This document shows, piece by piece, positions 35,937 to 43,599 of a stretch of 64,000 nt of DNA. Under the pieces are notes generated by a model, which was not told where the DNA came from, searched no databases, and worked only from the letters and a program-made list of their open reading frames with translations. The position numbers and the translations under genes were made by a program. This stretch comes from Geosporobacter ferrireducens. GTDB lineage: Bacteria > Bacillota > Clostridia > Peptostreptococcales > Thermotaleaceae. The stretch lies in assembly GCF_001750685.1 (NCBI RefSeq), contig NZ_CP017269.1, positions 248,001 to 312,000 on the forward strand, given 5' to 3'. Position 1 is the first letter of the stretch; the number at the start of each line of letters is the position of its first letter.

Positions 35937-36571
35937 ATCCTAATATTATCCGCGGGAAATAAGGATAATTGTACGCCTTCCAATGGTTCTTGTGTCTCTT
36001 CCTTCTCCACCTGAACTTTCTTTTTTTCTGGCTTTAAGATTCTGCCCTCTATAGCTGTAACCGCATCATAGTTCTTTCTTGCTCCAATTACTTCTATTGC
36101 TGCTCCAAATCCTAGCTTATTTAAAGCATTTTTGATCTTGGAGCAGGTGCTCTCTTTCAATGCCCTGCCATCATAGTTATGAATGTTATATTTATGCTCT
36201 TCCAGGGTTAGGATTACTTTGCAGCAGGCTCTTTCATCTCCTTCATTTTTTTCCTCTGTGCAGAGATTTGAACTGATTCTTTCTGTGCAAGTTAAGCCTG
36301 CTTTTTCCAATATATCTGAGAGTGCTTTTATCTCTTGCCTCTCTAAGGGATAGGTATAGGCTCCATAAGCAGCTCTCTTTCCAACACGGTACATCCGTCC
36401 ATCAATCAACAGATAGACGCCTTTCGTTTCTTCTGTCTTATGGCTATAGTAATTAATGCCTTGTTCCAGCTTTCTCTTGTATTGGCACTCCCTGCGAATT
36501 TCTTCTATGCTTTGGATGCAGCTTTCTTGATCAGAGCATTCCTGATACTGACTGCAGCAGCTAACGGTCAT
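35927..36571 (-). CDS. Cys-rich hypothetical protein upstream of the T4SS genes
   Basis: 214 residues, soluble. The first 30 residues hold six cysteines (SCCSQYQECSDQESCIQS...), suggesting metal binding; the rest is mixed alpha/beta. The end (EGVQLSLFPADN) has a QLSLF peptide resembling the beta-clamp-binding consensus QL(S/D)LF, so a link to replication is possible. No family is recognised. It lies between the rep gene and the M23 gene. Confidence 0.6.
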   Translation of the reverse strand: MTVSCCSQYQECSDQESCIQSIEEIRRECQYKRKLEQGINYYSHKTEETKGVYLLIDGRMYRVGKRAAYGAYTYPLERQEIKALSDILEKAGLTCTERISSNLCTEEKNEGDERACCKVILTLEEHKYNIHNYDGRALKESTCSKIKNALNKLGFGAAIEVIGARKNYDAVTAIEGRILKPEKKKVQVEKEETQEPLEGVQLSLFPADNIRMWG

Positions 36572-36591
36572 GCTACTCCCCTCCTCATTTG

Positions 36592-37575
36592 TTAGAGATA
36601 TCCGTTGTGCAAATCGTAAGAAACCTCAGCATATACGCCCAGTGTACATTCGCTGACTGCGTTATATATACAGGACTGCAGATAACTTTTTGGACTTTTA
36701 ATTCTTTCTCGTTGGGAAGCCTCCCTATATTTGTCTAAGGCATATTCGATGATATAAGGCTTTAGCTTTATCAGCGCTTCCTTTACAGCCTTTCCGGGGA
36801 TCCATCTTTGCTGTACCTTAAGTTCCTTAGCAAAGTACATGTCTACCACAGCCTGTTTAACCGCATCTATTAAATCACTGTAGGTGCTGTACCTTTTCAG
36901 ATGATCGAATTCACAGCTTAAAAAGATCCTCTCCAGTTCTTTGTCTTCCGTCCTTCTGTCAGGGTTCTTTTCTTTAGGACTGACTGAAGGAACTATAAAT
37001 ATATCTGTAGTAATCTCTGTGTAGTCTCTGGTATTGGTAAGGACAGATTGTCCAACTCCATGAGGACAAGTTGTCCTATTGGATAAGGACAACTTGTCCT
37101 CATGAGCATTTCCAATGGTTTCACCACTGGACAATTTGTCCTCATGGGTGTTTTCAATAGTTTTAGCGTTTTTATTTTCAATCGAAGTTTTTTCTTTCAG
37201 AGATACTTTTTTTTCATTCTTTTTTTCTAATGCATCTAGAAGGATGTAGTCAATCCTATACCATTTTGTCTTATCATATTTTTTAACATTGTATCGATCG
37301 GTACTAATGAGTATCCCCAGAGATTCAAGATTACGGATCGTCCGCTGAATGGTTTTCGTACTCCAAAATGGAAACTGAGTGCGCCAATCCCCATAGCTGT
37401 TATAGACCCAGTAATACCCATCTTTATAGCAGTCCTTAGCCTGAGCCTTTTCTTTCAACCGAATCCAGTAATTGATCTGTTGTAGTACAATGGCTTCATT
37501 CAAACCCACCACTATTGCCAGTTGTGGCAGCAATACCAAAGGCTGCTCATCTAGTAACAGCTTACTTCCATTCAT
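36592..37575 (-). CDS. Plasmid/phage-type replication initiator protein
   Basis: 327 residues. The N-terminus (LLLDEQPLVLLPQLAIVVGLNEAIVLQQINYWI ... read in two parts) with WVYNSYGDWRTQFPFWSTKTIQRTIRNLE is the winged-helix initiator/DnaD-like start common in Firmicutes plasmids, ICEs and phages. The centre (about residues 135-185) is low complexity with two HEDKLS repeats, and the C-terminal 110 residues resemble a DnaD-like helical domain. The low-complexity part coincides with four palindromes (37041-37141), so the origin may lie inside the gene. Ribosome-binding site AAAGGGGGTG. Confidence 0.78.
   Translation of the reverse strand: MNGSKLLLDEQPLVLLPQLAIVVGLNEAIVLQQINYWIRLKEKAQAKDCYKDGYYWVYNSYGDWRTQFPFWSTKTIQRTIRNLESLGILISTDRYNVKKYDKTKWYRIDYILLDALEKKNEKKVSLKEKTSIENKNAKTIENTHEDKLSSGETIGNAHEDKLSLSNRTTCPHGVGQSVLTNTRDYTEITTDIFIVPSVSPKEKNPDRRTEDKELERIFLSCEFDHLKRYSTYSDLIDAVKQAVVDMYFAKELKVQQRWIPGKAVKEALIKLKPYIIEYALDKYREASQRERIKSPKSYLQSCIYNAVSECTLGVYAEVSYDLHNGYL
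37041..37141. repeat. Four GGACA-N3-TGTCC palindromes and a 19-bp hairpin inside the rep gene, candidate replication origin
   Basis: 13-bp palindromes at 37041-37053, 37064-37076, 37087-37099 and 37129-37141 share GGACA-NNN-TGTCC. The middle two lie in a perfect 19-bp inverted repeat (37059-37077 with 37086-37104, 8-nt loop). They fall in the low-complexity part of the initiator. Some plasmid rep genes (RepA_N type) carry the origin inside the gene, which this resembles. Confidence 0.8.
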
Positions 37576-37593
37576 CCTAGCACCCCCTTTATG

Positions 37594-37747
37594 AAGGTAT
37601 TACCTTTTCTGTTAAAGCGCTTTAGGTATAACTTTTTTACCAGATATTCTTTTATGGACCTGATATCTTCTTACTGGAGAAGGTATTACCTTTTTATCAT
37701 TTTACATTGCTCTACATGATGAATTTCAGGAGAAAAAGTAATACCTT
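37594..37747. repeat. Three AAGGTAnTACCTT palindromes between parR and rep
   Basis: Copies at 37594-37606 and 37680-37692 (identical) and 37735-37747 (one mismatch), plus a weak copy near 37622-37635. They fill the only non-coding gap of the replication/partition module (37576-37794) and could be the partition centromere, initiator iterons or an autoregulatory operator for rep. Confidence 0.7.
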
Positions 37748-37794
37748 TAATCTATTTTTCTGAAAAAAAAATAAACCCATCCTATCATGAGTTC

Positions 37795-38136
37795 TTATTT
37801 TCTGTTAACCGACTGCAGCATTCGTTTCAAATGCTCTATATCTACAATTTCTCCATAGTTTTGGGGTAAAGTTTTAGGCCTTATGTCACTTTTTTCATCT
37901 TTTGCTTGAAATATAGGGGATTGACATAAAGTTTCTTCTTTAAATTGACTTATTGCTTTTTGACCTTGTATTGTGTCCAGCATGAATTGAAGTTTGAGAG
38001 CTTTGGTTATCAACCCATTAATACTATGCTGCCTATTTATCCACTGATAGAAAAATCTCCCCTCATCTCCTTTCAGGACCGGCACCTTATAACTTATGAT
38101 AGAGCCTTTCGTTAGCTTTTTCTTTCTTATGGACAT
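37795..38136 (-). CDS. ParR-like DNA-binding partner of the actin-like ParM
   Basis: 113 residues, basic N-terminus (MSIRKKKLTKGS) and a short helix pair (NGLITKALKLQF) that could be a ribbon-helix-helix. The family is not proved by sequence, but the gene follows parM with its start inside the parM 3' end, exactly where ParR/Alp7R genes lie. It would bind the nearby palindromes and couple them to the filament. A TTG at 38145 is an alternative start. Confidence 0.65.
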   Translation of the reverse strand: MSIRKKKLTKGSIISYKVPVLKGDEGRFFYQWINRQHSINGLITKALKLQFMLDTIQGQKAISQFKEETLCQSPIFQAKDEKSDIRPKTLPQNYGEIVDIEHLKRMLQSVNRK

Positions 38137-38137
38137 T

Positions 38138-39304
38138 TTATTCAACCCCTAGGCACTCATCATATTCATCTGCATCGAATATCTCTGTTGATGCTCTTTC
38201 TTCTAATATTTCATTGATCTTTGTCTCTAAAAAATACCCTCTTGCATCCTCAAACAAAGGATCCATAGACAATTTTGTCGAGACTCCAGGTATAAAGTTT
38301 TCCAATCGTTCTTCGATGAAAGTAATTCCTCCCCCCGAAAAATATACAGCCCCTGCTTCTCCCGGAACAATGCCTCTTAATTCAAGCTGGTCAAAGAATC
38401 TTGTTTTCAGTAAAGCCAGCATATCCTCCATGGGTCTTTTACTAATACTCTCCAAATCTATGATATTTCCTTTATAACTTACCTTTTTATATTTTCTGAT
38501 TAGAAAATCCAGCTTTATTTTGGAAATATCGTATCCGTAATCCTTATACAATTGACTTCTCACTTGATTTAAGGCGTTAGCTGTTCCTACACTAATACCA
38601 AAAAAACCAGAAGAATCAAAGGTCATGTCCGGAAGCATCATTGCCACATCAGTAGTAGAGGATCCTATGTTTATACAAATGATCTTGTGGCCCTTTTCAA
38701 ATGCCCGAGTAATCTCCTCTTTCCTGCTCAAATCTTCTCCATAGGCCATTGAGATCATAGAGGCAGTTCCTTCAGGCTTAAAATACATCTTGGGAATCAC
38801 CACCTCAACTTCCGCTCCCTTAAATATTGGATGTAGGAATCTAACCTTATAGGGTTTTCTCATAATCTGTGCAAACTTCTCCAATACCTCGGAGTTTTCG
38901 AAATATTCCTCTGTGGGAGATCCGGTTCCCAATCTGAAAGCTGCTTTTTTATGTAAGTCTCTAACATCGAACTGTGAAAGCGCTAAATGGGTTACCATCT
39001 TTATGATCTCATCATAATTATGGTCTTCATACTCAAATTTAGGTATTCCACTGGCAGCCCACCGCAGATCTCCTCGATGGTGCTTGTAGGCCATTCCTCC
39101 GACAAAATATCTGCCTAAAAATTCTTCTTCCTGATAAACCTCCACATCCAAAAAATTTATGGTCTCACCCACTTCTTCTTCTAAATTTCTTCTTTCATAG
39201 CCGGAACAGATCGCATTCATATTAATGATTTTATGACCGCTGTCAATATACAGTTTGTTATTCAACCGGCCCGGGTCCCAACCCGCATTGATAAGATGGC
39301 TCAT
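38138..39304 (-). CDS. ParM/Alp7A-type actin-like segregation ATPase
   Basis: 388 residues. Seen: phosphate loop 1 near INAGWDPGRLNNK (Asp of the actin fold), the second phosphate-loop motif INIGSSTTDVAM, and the adenosine motif AVYFSGGGITFIEE, as in bacterial plasmid actins. The frame is open further to 39364, but GGGAAGGAGAA precedes the ATG at 39302-39304, which also avoids overlap with the upstream HTH gene. ParM filaments push plasmid copies apart. On an ICE it would help only if the excised circle replicates, which fits the initiator next door. Confidence 0.88.
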   Translation of the reverse strand: MSHLINAGWDPGRLNNKLYIDSGHKIINMNAICSGYERRNLEEEVGETINFLDVEVYQEEEFLGRYFVGGMAYKHHRGDLRWAASGIPKFEYEDHNYDEIIKMVTHLALSQFDVRDLHKKAAFRLGTGSPTEEYFENSEVLEKFAQIMRKPYKVRFLHPIFKGAEVEVVIPKMYFKPEGTASMISMAYGEDLSRKEEITRAFEKGHKIICINIGSSTTDVAMMLPDMTFDSSGFFGISVGTANALNQVRSQLYKDYGYDISKIKLDFLIRKYKKVSYKGNIIDLESISKRPMEDMLALLKTRFFDQLELRGIVPGEAGAVYFSGGGITFIEERLENFIPGVSTKLSMDPLFEDARGYFLETKINEILEERASTEIFDADEYDECLGVE

Positions 39305-39329
39305 ATATATTCTCCTTCCCAAATGAAAA

Positions 39330-39692
39330 TTAATGTCTATCTGCTGATAGCACCATAACGTCAATAATATGTTGTTTCTTTAGCAATGCAGCTTCGATAA
39401 AGCTTCCTTCAGCAGAAACTCTTTTTCTCTTTTCTTTTACCCAGCTTTTCTGATAGACTTTCCGTTTTTCTTGATTATCCGCCTTTCTTTTTACCTTTTC
39501 TTCTTCAAAGCCCGGCTGCTTTGTTAAATAGGTAGATATGGTTTTTCTTGTCACTCCTAGCGTTTCCGCAATCTTTCCGATTTTTAACCCTTCTTGAAAG
39601 AAAAGCGTTTTTGCCTCTTCCTGCCAGGGTTGTTGATTACCTATTTTTGTCGACGGTTTTTTGAGCATAGAAATACTTTGGCAGCATCCCAT
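39330..39692 (-). CDS. Small HTH DNA-binding protein upstream of parM
   Basis: 120 residues. A resolvase/Hin-type helix-turn-helix (EGLKIGKIAETLGVTRKT, residues about 33-50) precedes a very basic region (KRKADNQEKRKVYQKSWVKEKRKR). A longer frame begins at 39710, but AAAGGGGGATC suits the ATG at 39690-39692. Its place 25 bp before parM suggests a regulator of the partition/replication module. Confidence 0.7.
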   Translation of the reverse strand: MGCCQSISMLKKPSTKIGNQQPWQEEAKTLFFQEGLKIGKIAETLGVTRKTISTYLTKQPGFEEEKVKRKADNQEKRKVYQKSWVKEKRKRVSAEGSFIEAALLKKQHIIDVMVLSADRH

Positions 39693-39760
39693 AGCAGATC
39701 CCCCTTTCATTGGTTGTAGATATTTTAAAATTCAGCGATACTCTTATTCTGCAATATATG

Positions 39761-39988
39761 CTAAAACCATGTACCGTTTGGAAGATAATGCAGCCATTCT
39801 CCATTTTTAAAAATTACCTTTAAATGGTGTTTGCATTCTTGTACCTGTACCGGAACCCAATCTTCCCTGCACGCTAATTCATGCCATGTGTTATGCCTTT
39901 TATAAACCTCTCCAAACAGTTTTTTCGCACTCTCAGATAATTTGTCATACCCTTTTACTTCATTTAAATTTATATCAACGTAACTCAC
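39761..39988 (-). CDS. 75-residue hypothetical protein, GTG start
   Basis: Soluble protein with a KKLFGEVYKRHNTWHELACREDW-like helix (read in two parts) and a Trp-rich C-terminus (GEWLHYLPNGTWF). A 21-codon open frame with its own ATG (start 40049-40051) ends on the TGA that overlaps this GTG, so translation may be coupled. No family recognised. Confidence 0.55.
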   Translation of the reverse strand: MSYVDINLNEVKGYDKLSESAKKLFGEVYKRHNTWHELACREDWVPVQVQECKHHLKVIFKNGEWLHYLPNGTWF

Positions 39989-40089
39989 TGCAATCCCTCT
40001 ATCCTTACTTCAAATATTATAGGTATTTCTAAGTCATTCAGCTCAGCCATATCAACTTCGCCTTTTCTAAATATCCTCCCTTAACCTCC

Positions 40090-40797
40090 TTATGCTCCCC
40101 CCATAGCTTCAGTTAATCTCAAAGTTCCATCTATTTCGCCTTCTGTAATTTTATCTGAAATGCTGAATTTCCCTCCCTCTTCAAATCCTTTCTCGAAAAC
40201 CTTTGAATGTCCCTGAAAGGTTGTATTGGTGTCAATAATTCTCATAAATTTCTTCTTTGAATATGCCTCAACGACCTCACTGTCTTTTACCAACACTAAA
40301 CCCCATTCCTGATTAGCCTTTTTCTGTTCATCAAATTTTTTTCTGAGTCCAGATATAAAGCCAATCGCATAGTCATTTTCTAGTCCTCTGGTGCTGTATC
40401 CATCTTTTGCATATTGATACCGTAACTTTTTCACAACACTGTCAATACAGTCAACTGCATATTCTAATACAATATTGCATACTGCAACATCTTCTTCTCT
40501 TCCAAAGAAAGTGATTGTGTGGGTATATCTGGTTTTAAAGAAATGATAGCAGCCAAAGTTTTCGGCGATCAACTCTGCCAGTTTGGACTTCCATTTTGCT
40601 TTTGTAAAAGAAACTGTACTCTTTTTCTCCTGAATTGCGCTGTTGAACGTTTTAAACTCCCTAACTTCTTTTAGCGATAATTTATGTTTGATAAGCATCT
40701 GCTGTGCCTTTAGCATGGACACCTGTGCCTCATGCTCATTACTGCTTTCGCTTAATGCCAAAAGCTTCTGTATTTTCTCAACGATTTTAATATCCAT
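40090..40797 (-). CDS. DUF2786-containing protein
   Basis: 235 residues with an N-terminal DUF2786 domain (IVEKIQKLLALSESSNEHEA ... QQMLIKHKLSL), found in many phage and plasmid proteins of unknown role, then an alpha-helical remainder with GYSTRGLENDYAIGFISGLR. The open frame extends to 40839 but that ATG has no ribosome-binding site; the ATG at 40795-40797 follows GTAGGTG. It belongs to the lead region between the repressors and the partition genes. Confidence 0.82.
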   Translation of the reverse strand: MDIKIVEKIQKLLALSESSNEHEAQVSMLKAQQMLIKHKLSLKEVREFKTFNSAIQEKKSTVSFTKAKWKSKLAELIAENFGCYHFFKTRYTHTITFFGREEDVAVCNIVLEYAVDCIDSVVKKLRYQYAKDGYSTRGLENDYAIGFISGLRKKFDEQKKANQEWGLVLVKDSEVVEAYSKKKFMRIIDTNTTFQGHSKVFEKGFEEGGKFSISDKITEGEIDGTLRLTEAMGGA

Positions 40798-40890
40798 GTC
40801 ACACCTACTTTCCTTTTTTACTCTTTGAACGGAGATCAAATAATATGCTTAAATTATGCCTCAGAAGAGATTGTATTCTTCTGCCTATTA

Positions 40891-41034
40891 TCATGAGGCG
40901 AATTGTAAAGCCCCTGTGATAGCTTGTCCTTCTGTAAAATTTAATGCTTTTTTTCCTTTAATACAATGAGAACATAACTTATTACATCTGTACTTTTGAT
41001 GATCGAATCTATACAACGATGTATCCTTTGCCAA
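40891..41034 (-). CDS. Possible 47-residue Cys-containing peptide, uncertain start
   Basis: An open frame with a YRCNKLCSHC cluster (Cx3Cx2C) and ending GALQFAS. It has no ATG; a TTG at 41032-41034 is the only start. It may be a remnant of a zinc-binding protein. The rest of 40840-41200 shows no gene. Confidence 0.35.
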   Translation of the reverse strand: MAKDTSLYRFDHQKYRCNKLCSHCIKGKKALNFTEGQAITGALQFAS

Positions 41035-41200
41035 TAGTTCTTTCTATCTATCACATTCTGCTATTACAACTTGAATTCTTTTTCTCTCTTTTTCCATCTT
41101 TATTTCCTTGCATAAGAATCTCTCATGTCAGCCTTCTATATTACACAATTACAAAAATGTTTATCAGTCCCCCTTTTATTTCTGCGCGCAAATTATCGCA

Positions 41201-41383
41201 TCAAGCACAGTTATTAGTAATCTCATCTATATTGATGCTAATCGGTGCAGCCAGTTTCATGGCATACTCCATCAGGCAACGGTTATGTACTACCCCACCA
41301 TCTTCACAAAGCTGGACTTTTTCCCCTTTATAAATTGCTTCTCCACAATGATCACAGTTTGCGACTGTAATAGATTTTTTCAT
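41201..41383 (-). CDS. Small zinc-ribbon-like protein
   Basis: 60 residues with CDHCGEAIYKGEKVQLCEDG and HNRC, a Cys2...Cys/His/Cys pattern expected to bind one zinc. The ribosome-binding site is GGAGGGG. It lies 20 bp after the 183-residue XRE regulator, so they probably share a message. Likely a small regulator or nucleic acid binder. Confidence 0.6.
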   Translation of the reverse strand: MKKSITVANCDHCGEAIYKGEKVQLCEDGGVVHNRCLMEYAMKLAAPISINIDEITNNCA

Positions 41384-41403
41384 TTTACACCCCTCCTAGA
41401 TAA

Positions 41404-41955
41404 TTATTTCTCTATCATACTGCCTTGCTCATCTGACTCTACAGAGCTGTTTTCTTTAAATCTACTATTGATCCTATTTTCCAGCAGCTCCATATCTACA
41501 TCATACTGTTCAATCATAACCACTAAGTTAAGCTTGATTACAGCAAGTAAGTCTGCTATCTGCTCTTGGCTTACCATAATTCGTTCCAATTCCTGAGTTG
41601 TAATTGGTGTATCTGATCCTTTATCTTTTAAAAAGTTTTGCAATTCCTGCGTATGTCTTATGAGCTCCTTTGCTCTTTCAATCAATATATCTAGAATAGC
41701 AAAAATGCTTTCATCCTCATTCTTAAGGATTGGAACATTGAAAAACTCTGATTTTGTCTCATAAACATACTGATTTAAAAGCCGCGGATTCTTTAAAACT
41801 ACTGATGCTCTCCTTATAACATCTTCAGGTATTTGCCTTTTTTTATTCTCATATAATGACCACGTTGCCTGCGTAACTCCTACCCGTTTGGCTAACACCT
41901 TTTGAGATAATCCATATTGTATTCTGGCTTCTTTTAGCAACTGGGCAAAAAACAT
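41404..41955 (-). CDS. XRE-family transcriptional regulator with long C-terminal domain
   Basis: 183 residues: an N-terminal Cro/CI helix-turn-helix (ARIQYGLSQKVLAKRVGVTQ ... WSLYEN), then an alpha-helical domain with coiled-coil character (about 75-160). Such proteins dominate ICE control regions. It has no peptidase domain of the LexA type. Start at 41953-41955 with AAGGGAAG upstream. The 200 bp before it hold no gene, but an AT-rich promoter-like stretch. Confidence 0.82.
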   Translation of the reverse strand: MFFAQLLKEARIQYGLSQKVLAKRVGVTQATWSLYENKKRQIPEDVIRRASVVLKNPRLLNQYVYETKSEFFNVPILKNEDESIFAILDILIERAKELIRHTQELQNFLKDKGSDTPITTQELERIMVSQEQIADLLAVIKLNLVVMIEQYDVDMELLENRINSRFKENSSVESDEQGSMIEK

Positions 41956-42150
41956 CCTCTTTACTTCCCTTCTTCAACTTAGATTGTGAATTTTCCTATT
42001 TATATAACAAATTGTCATATAAATTGAATGTTTCTATCTGCCTTAAATTGCTATACTTAAGATAGAAATTACTCTCAGTTCAGTACCCGCCTTTACTAGA
42101 TATTAAAAAATTTCCCATCTTTCTAGGTGTCTTTAAATAAAAGGCACCTC

Positions 42151-42306
42151 CTACCCGATTCCTTTTTCTTCTTGCTTCGTTTTGGCTGTATATCTTCTCT
42201 GTAATGCTCTTCTGATAATTGATTTGAACTCTTTCATTCGTTGTTCGGTTTCCTCATCTGGTTCTACTTTCACAAGAACCAGTTTCAGTTCAGGTAATCT
42301 TGACAT
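42151..42306 (-). CDS. 51-residue basic protein in the repressor operon
   Basis: MSRLPELKLVLVKVEPDEETEQRM... ending KTKQEEKGIG; helical and basic in its second half, with a perfect GGAGGTAAG site. It begins 11 bp after the XRE gene and is co-transcribed from the promoter at 42599-42627. Function unknown. Confidence 0.65.
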   Translation of the reverse strand: MSRLPELKLVLVKVEPDEETEQRMKEFKSIIRRALQRRYTAKTKQEEKGIG

Positions 42307-42317
42307 ATTCTTACCTC

Positions 42318-42557
42318 CTATGCGGATTGATCTTCATCCAACAATTTGTTGTTTTCGTTTGCAAAAAAAATATCTTCGACTTTTCTATCAAAATACTTCG
42401 CAATTTTAGCAGCAAGATCTAAAGATGGTGTCCTCACGCCTTGTTCAATCATTCCATAATAACTTGTTGTAACTCCAAGAGATTTAGCTACATCCAGCTG
42501 ATTTAAATTTTTCTTTTTCCTCATATTAATTAGTTCAGTGCGTTGAACTCTATCCAC
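42318..42557 (-). CDS. Small XRE-family regulator
   Basis: 79 residues: a Cro/CI helix-turn-helix (RKKKNLNQLDVAKSLGVTTS, YYGMIEQGVRTPSL). Divergent from the XRE gene at 42716 across four shared operators, so the pair is set like a phage repressor/Cro switch, with this one in the Cro position. Ribosome-binding site AGGAGGTG. Confidence 0.85.
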   Translation of the reverse strand: MDRVQRTELINMRKKKNLNQLDVAKSLGVTTSYYGMIEQGVRTPSLDLAAKIAKYFDRKVEDIFFANENNKLLDEDQSA

Positions 42558-42573
42558 ACTTACACCTCCTTAC

Positions 42574-42678
42574 ACAACTTAATGTTGTTCTTGTTTTAAT
42601 TCTAGACAACATTTTGTTGTTTGTCAACAGCCAATTCAACTTTTTGTTGTATTTATTTTTTATCCAACTATCTGTTGT
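42574..42678. promoter_or_regulatory. Four CAAC-N5-GTTG operators in a divergent repressor region
   Basis: 15-bp palindromes at 42574-42588, 42606-42620, 42636-42650 and 42664-42678 share CAAC-NNNNN-GTTG; the first two are ACAAC-N5-GTTGT. They occur only between the two divergent XRE genes. Confidence 0.85.
42599..42627 (-). promoter_or_regulatory. Promoter of the minus-strand XRE gene
   Basis: TTGACA (minus strand, 42622-42627), 17-bp spacer, TAGAAT (42599-42604). The spacer contains operator 2, so binding there blocks this promoter. Confidence 0.8.
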
Positions 42679-42683
42679 ATAAT
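42678..42683 (+). promoter_or_regulatory. -10 box of the plus-strand XRE gene
   Basis: TATAAT abuts operator 4 (42664-42678). No good -35 is visible, so this promoter is likely weak or activated. The gene starts 33 bp downstream. Confidence 0.65.
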
Positions 42684-42715
42684 ATGTATAAGAAAATATC
42701 GGTGGTGAAGCATTC

Positions 42716-43090
42716 ATGTTAAGTGAAAGACTGAAACAATTAAGAACGGAAAATGATTTACTTCAAAAAGATGTAGCTGATAAAATAAATATTACAACTA
42801 GTGCATATGGATTCTATGAACAAGGTAAAAGAACTCCAGATGCAGAAACATTACAGAAACTCGCGGATTTTTTTAATGTATCTGTTGATTATCTTCTAGG
42901 TAGGACAAACGAAAAGAATTCTATGAATATTAAGGAATCACCGGAAAAGAGGTACGGCTTCGCTACCAAGGCCTATCACAATCTAGATGTTGGTGGGTTG
43001 TCAGATGAGGATATCGCTAAAGTTGAAGAGTATATTGAGTTGCTGAAGCAGAAGTACAATCCCGACGGGACTTTGAAGAAGAAAGACTAG
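42716..43090 (+). CDS. XRE-family repressor (ICE master regulator candidate)
   Basis: 124 residues. HTH (MLSERLKQLRTENDLLQKDV, TSAYGFYEQGKRTPDAETLQ) and a short C-terminal region (SDEDIAKVEEYIELLKQKY). It resembles ImmR-type repressors, and an ImmA-like gene lies 940 bp downstream, so it may keep the element silent until cleaved. It is followed directly by a terminator. Confidence 0.85.
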   Translation: MLSERLKQLRTENDLLQKDVADKINITTSAYGFYEQGKRTPDAETLQKLADFFNVSVDYLLGRTNEKNSMNIKESPEKRYGFATKAYHNLDVGGLSDEDIAKVEEYIELLKQKYNPDGTLKKKD

Positions 43091-43109
43091 AAGACCAAAT
43101 TTTGGTCTT
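43091..43109 (+). terminator. Terminator of the plus-strand XRE gene
   Basis: AAGACCAAAATTTTGGTCTT hairpin followed by a T-run, starting on the base after the stop codon. Confidence 0.85.
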
Positions 43110-43197
43110 TTTTTATTTTATGCGACAATTTTTACCTGATTTCTACATGGAATATTAGCTATAATATTGTAAAATCTCTTTTGAAGGAGGATACTAT

Positions 43198-43287
43198 ATG
43201 CGTACAACAGAAAAACTCTCAGCGGATATACCAGTGTACTGTACGATCATAGCTTGGTCACTTATAATTTGCTCTAAAGATGGATAA
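43198..43287 (+). CDS. 29-residue hydrophobic peptide
   Basis: ATG at 43198 behind GAAGGAGGA: MRTTEKLSADIPVYC, then a hydrophobic stretch (TIIAWSLIIC), ending SKDG. It ends 1 bp before the facing antitoxin-like gene. It could be a toxin or a leader peptide; no family is recognised. Confidence 0.5.
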   Translation: MRTTEKLSADIPVYCTIIAWSLIICSKDG

Positions 43288-43288
43288 A

Positions 43289-43537
43289 TCATTTCGCAAG
43301 CTCCTTATAAGCTTCAAAGTTTTTGAACAACATCTTTTTACTTACTTCTTCCCAAGCTTTTTCTTCTTCATTATTTTCTACGGTTTGAGCAATTTCCTCG
43401 AAATCTATAACAAGATACTTTGGTTTATTTTGCTTTAAAATAATAACCATCTTTTCTTCGTCAACAATTTTAGTAACTTTTGAGAAGTTTTGATTCGCTT
43501 CTGTAATGCTAACTTGTCTCTTAGGATTGATTAACAT
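43289..43537 (-). CDS. Phd/YefM-type antitoxin without an obvious toxin
   Basis: 82 residues. The N-terminus (VSITEANQNFSKVTKIVDEEK ... VIILKQNKPKYLVI) is the Phd/YefM fold, which binds DNA and neutralises a Doc or RelE-family toxin. No toxin gene follows; the only ORF beside it is the facing 29-residue peptide. It is thus an orphan antitoxin or the remainder of a lost pair. AGAGGTG precedes the ATG at 43535-43537. Confidence 0.78.
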   Translation of the reverse strand: MLINPKRQVSITEANQNFSKVTKIVDEEKMVIILKQNKPKYLVIDFEEIAQTVENNEEEKAWEEVSKKMLFKNFEAYKELAK

Positions 43538-43599
43538 TTTCAACACCTCTTATATTTTATATTTTAACATATGAATAGGAGAAATTATACCTATTTACT

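Noticed and set aside
37594-37747. CRISPR-like array
   Set aside because: Repeats are only 13 bp, palindromic, irregularly spaced, with no cas genes.
41019-41596. Overlapping plus-strand frames of 104 and 162 codons
   Set aside because: They are antisense to the XRE and zinc-ribbon genes and have no translation signals.
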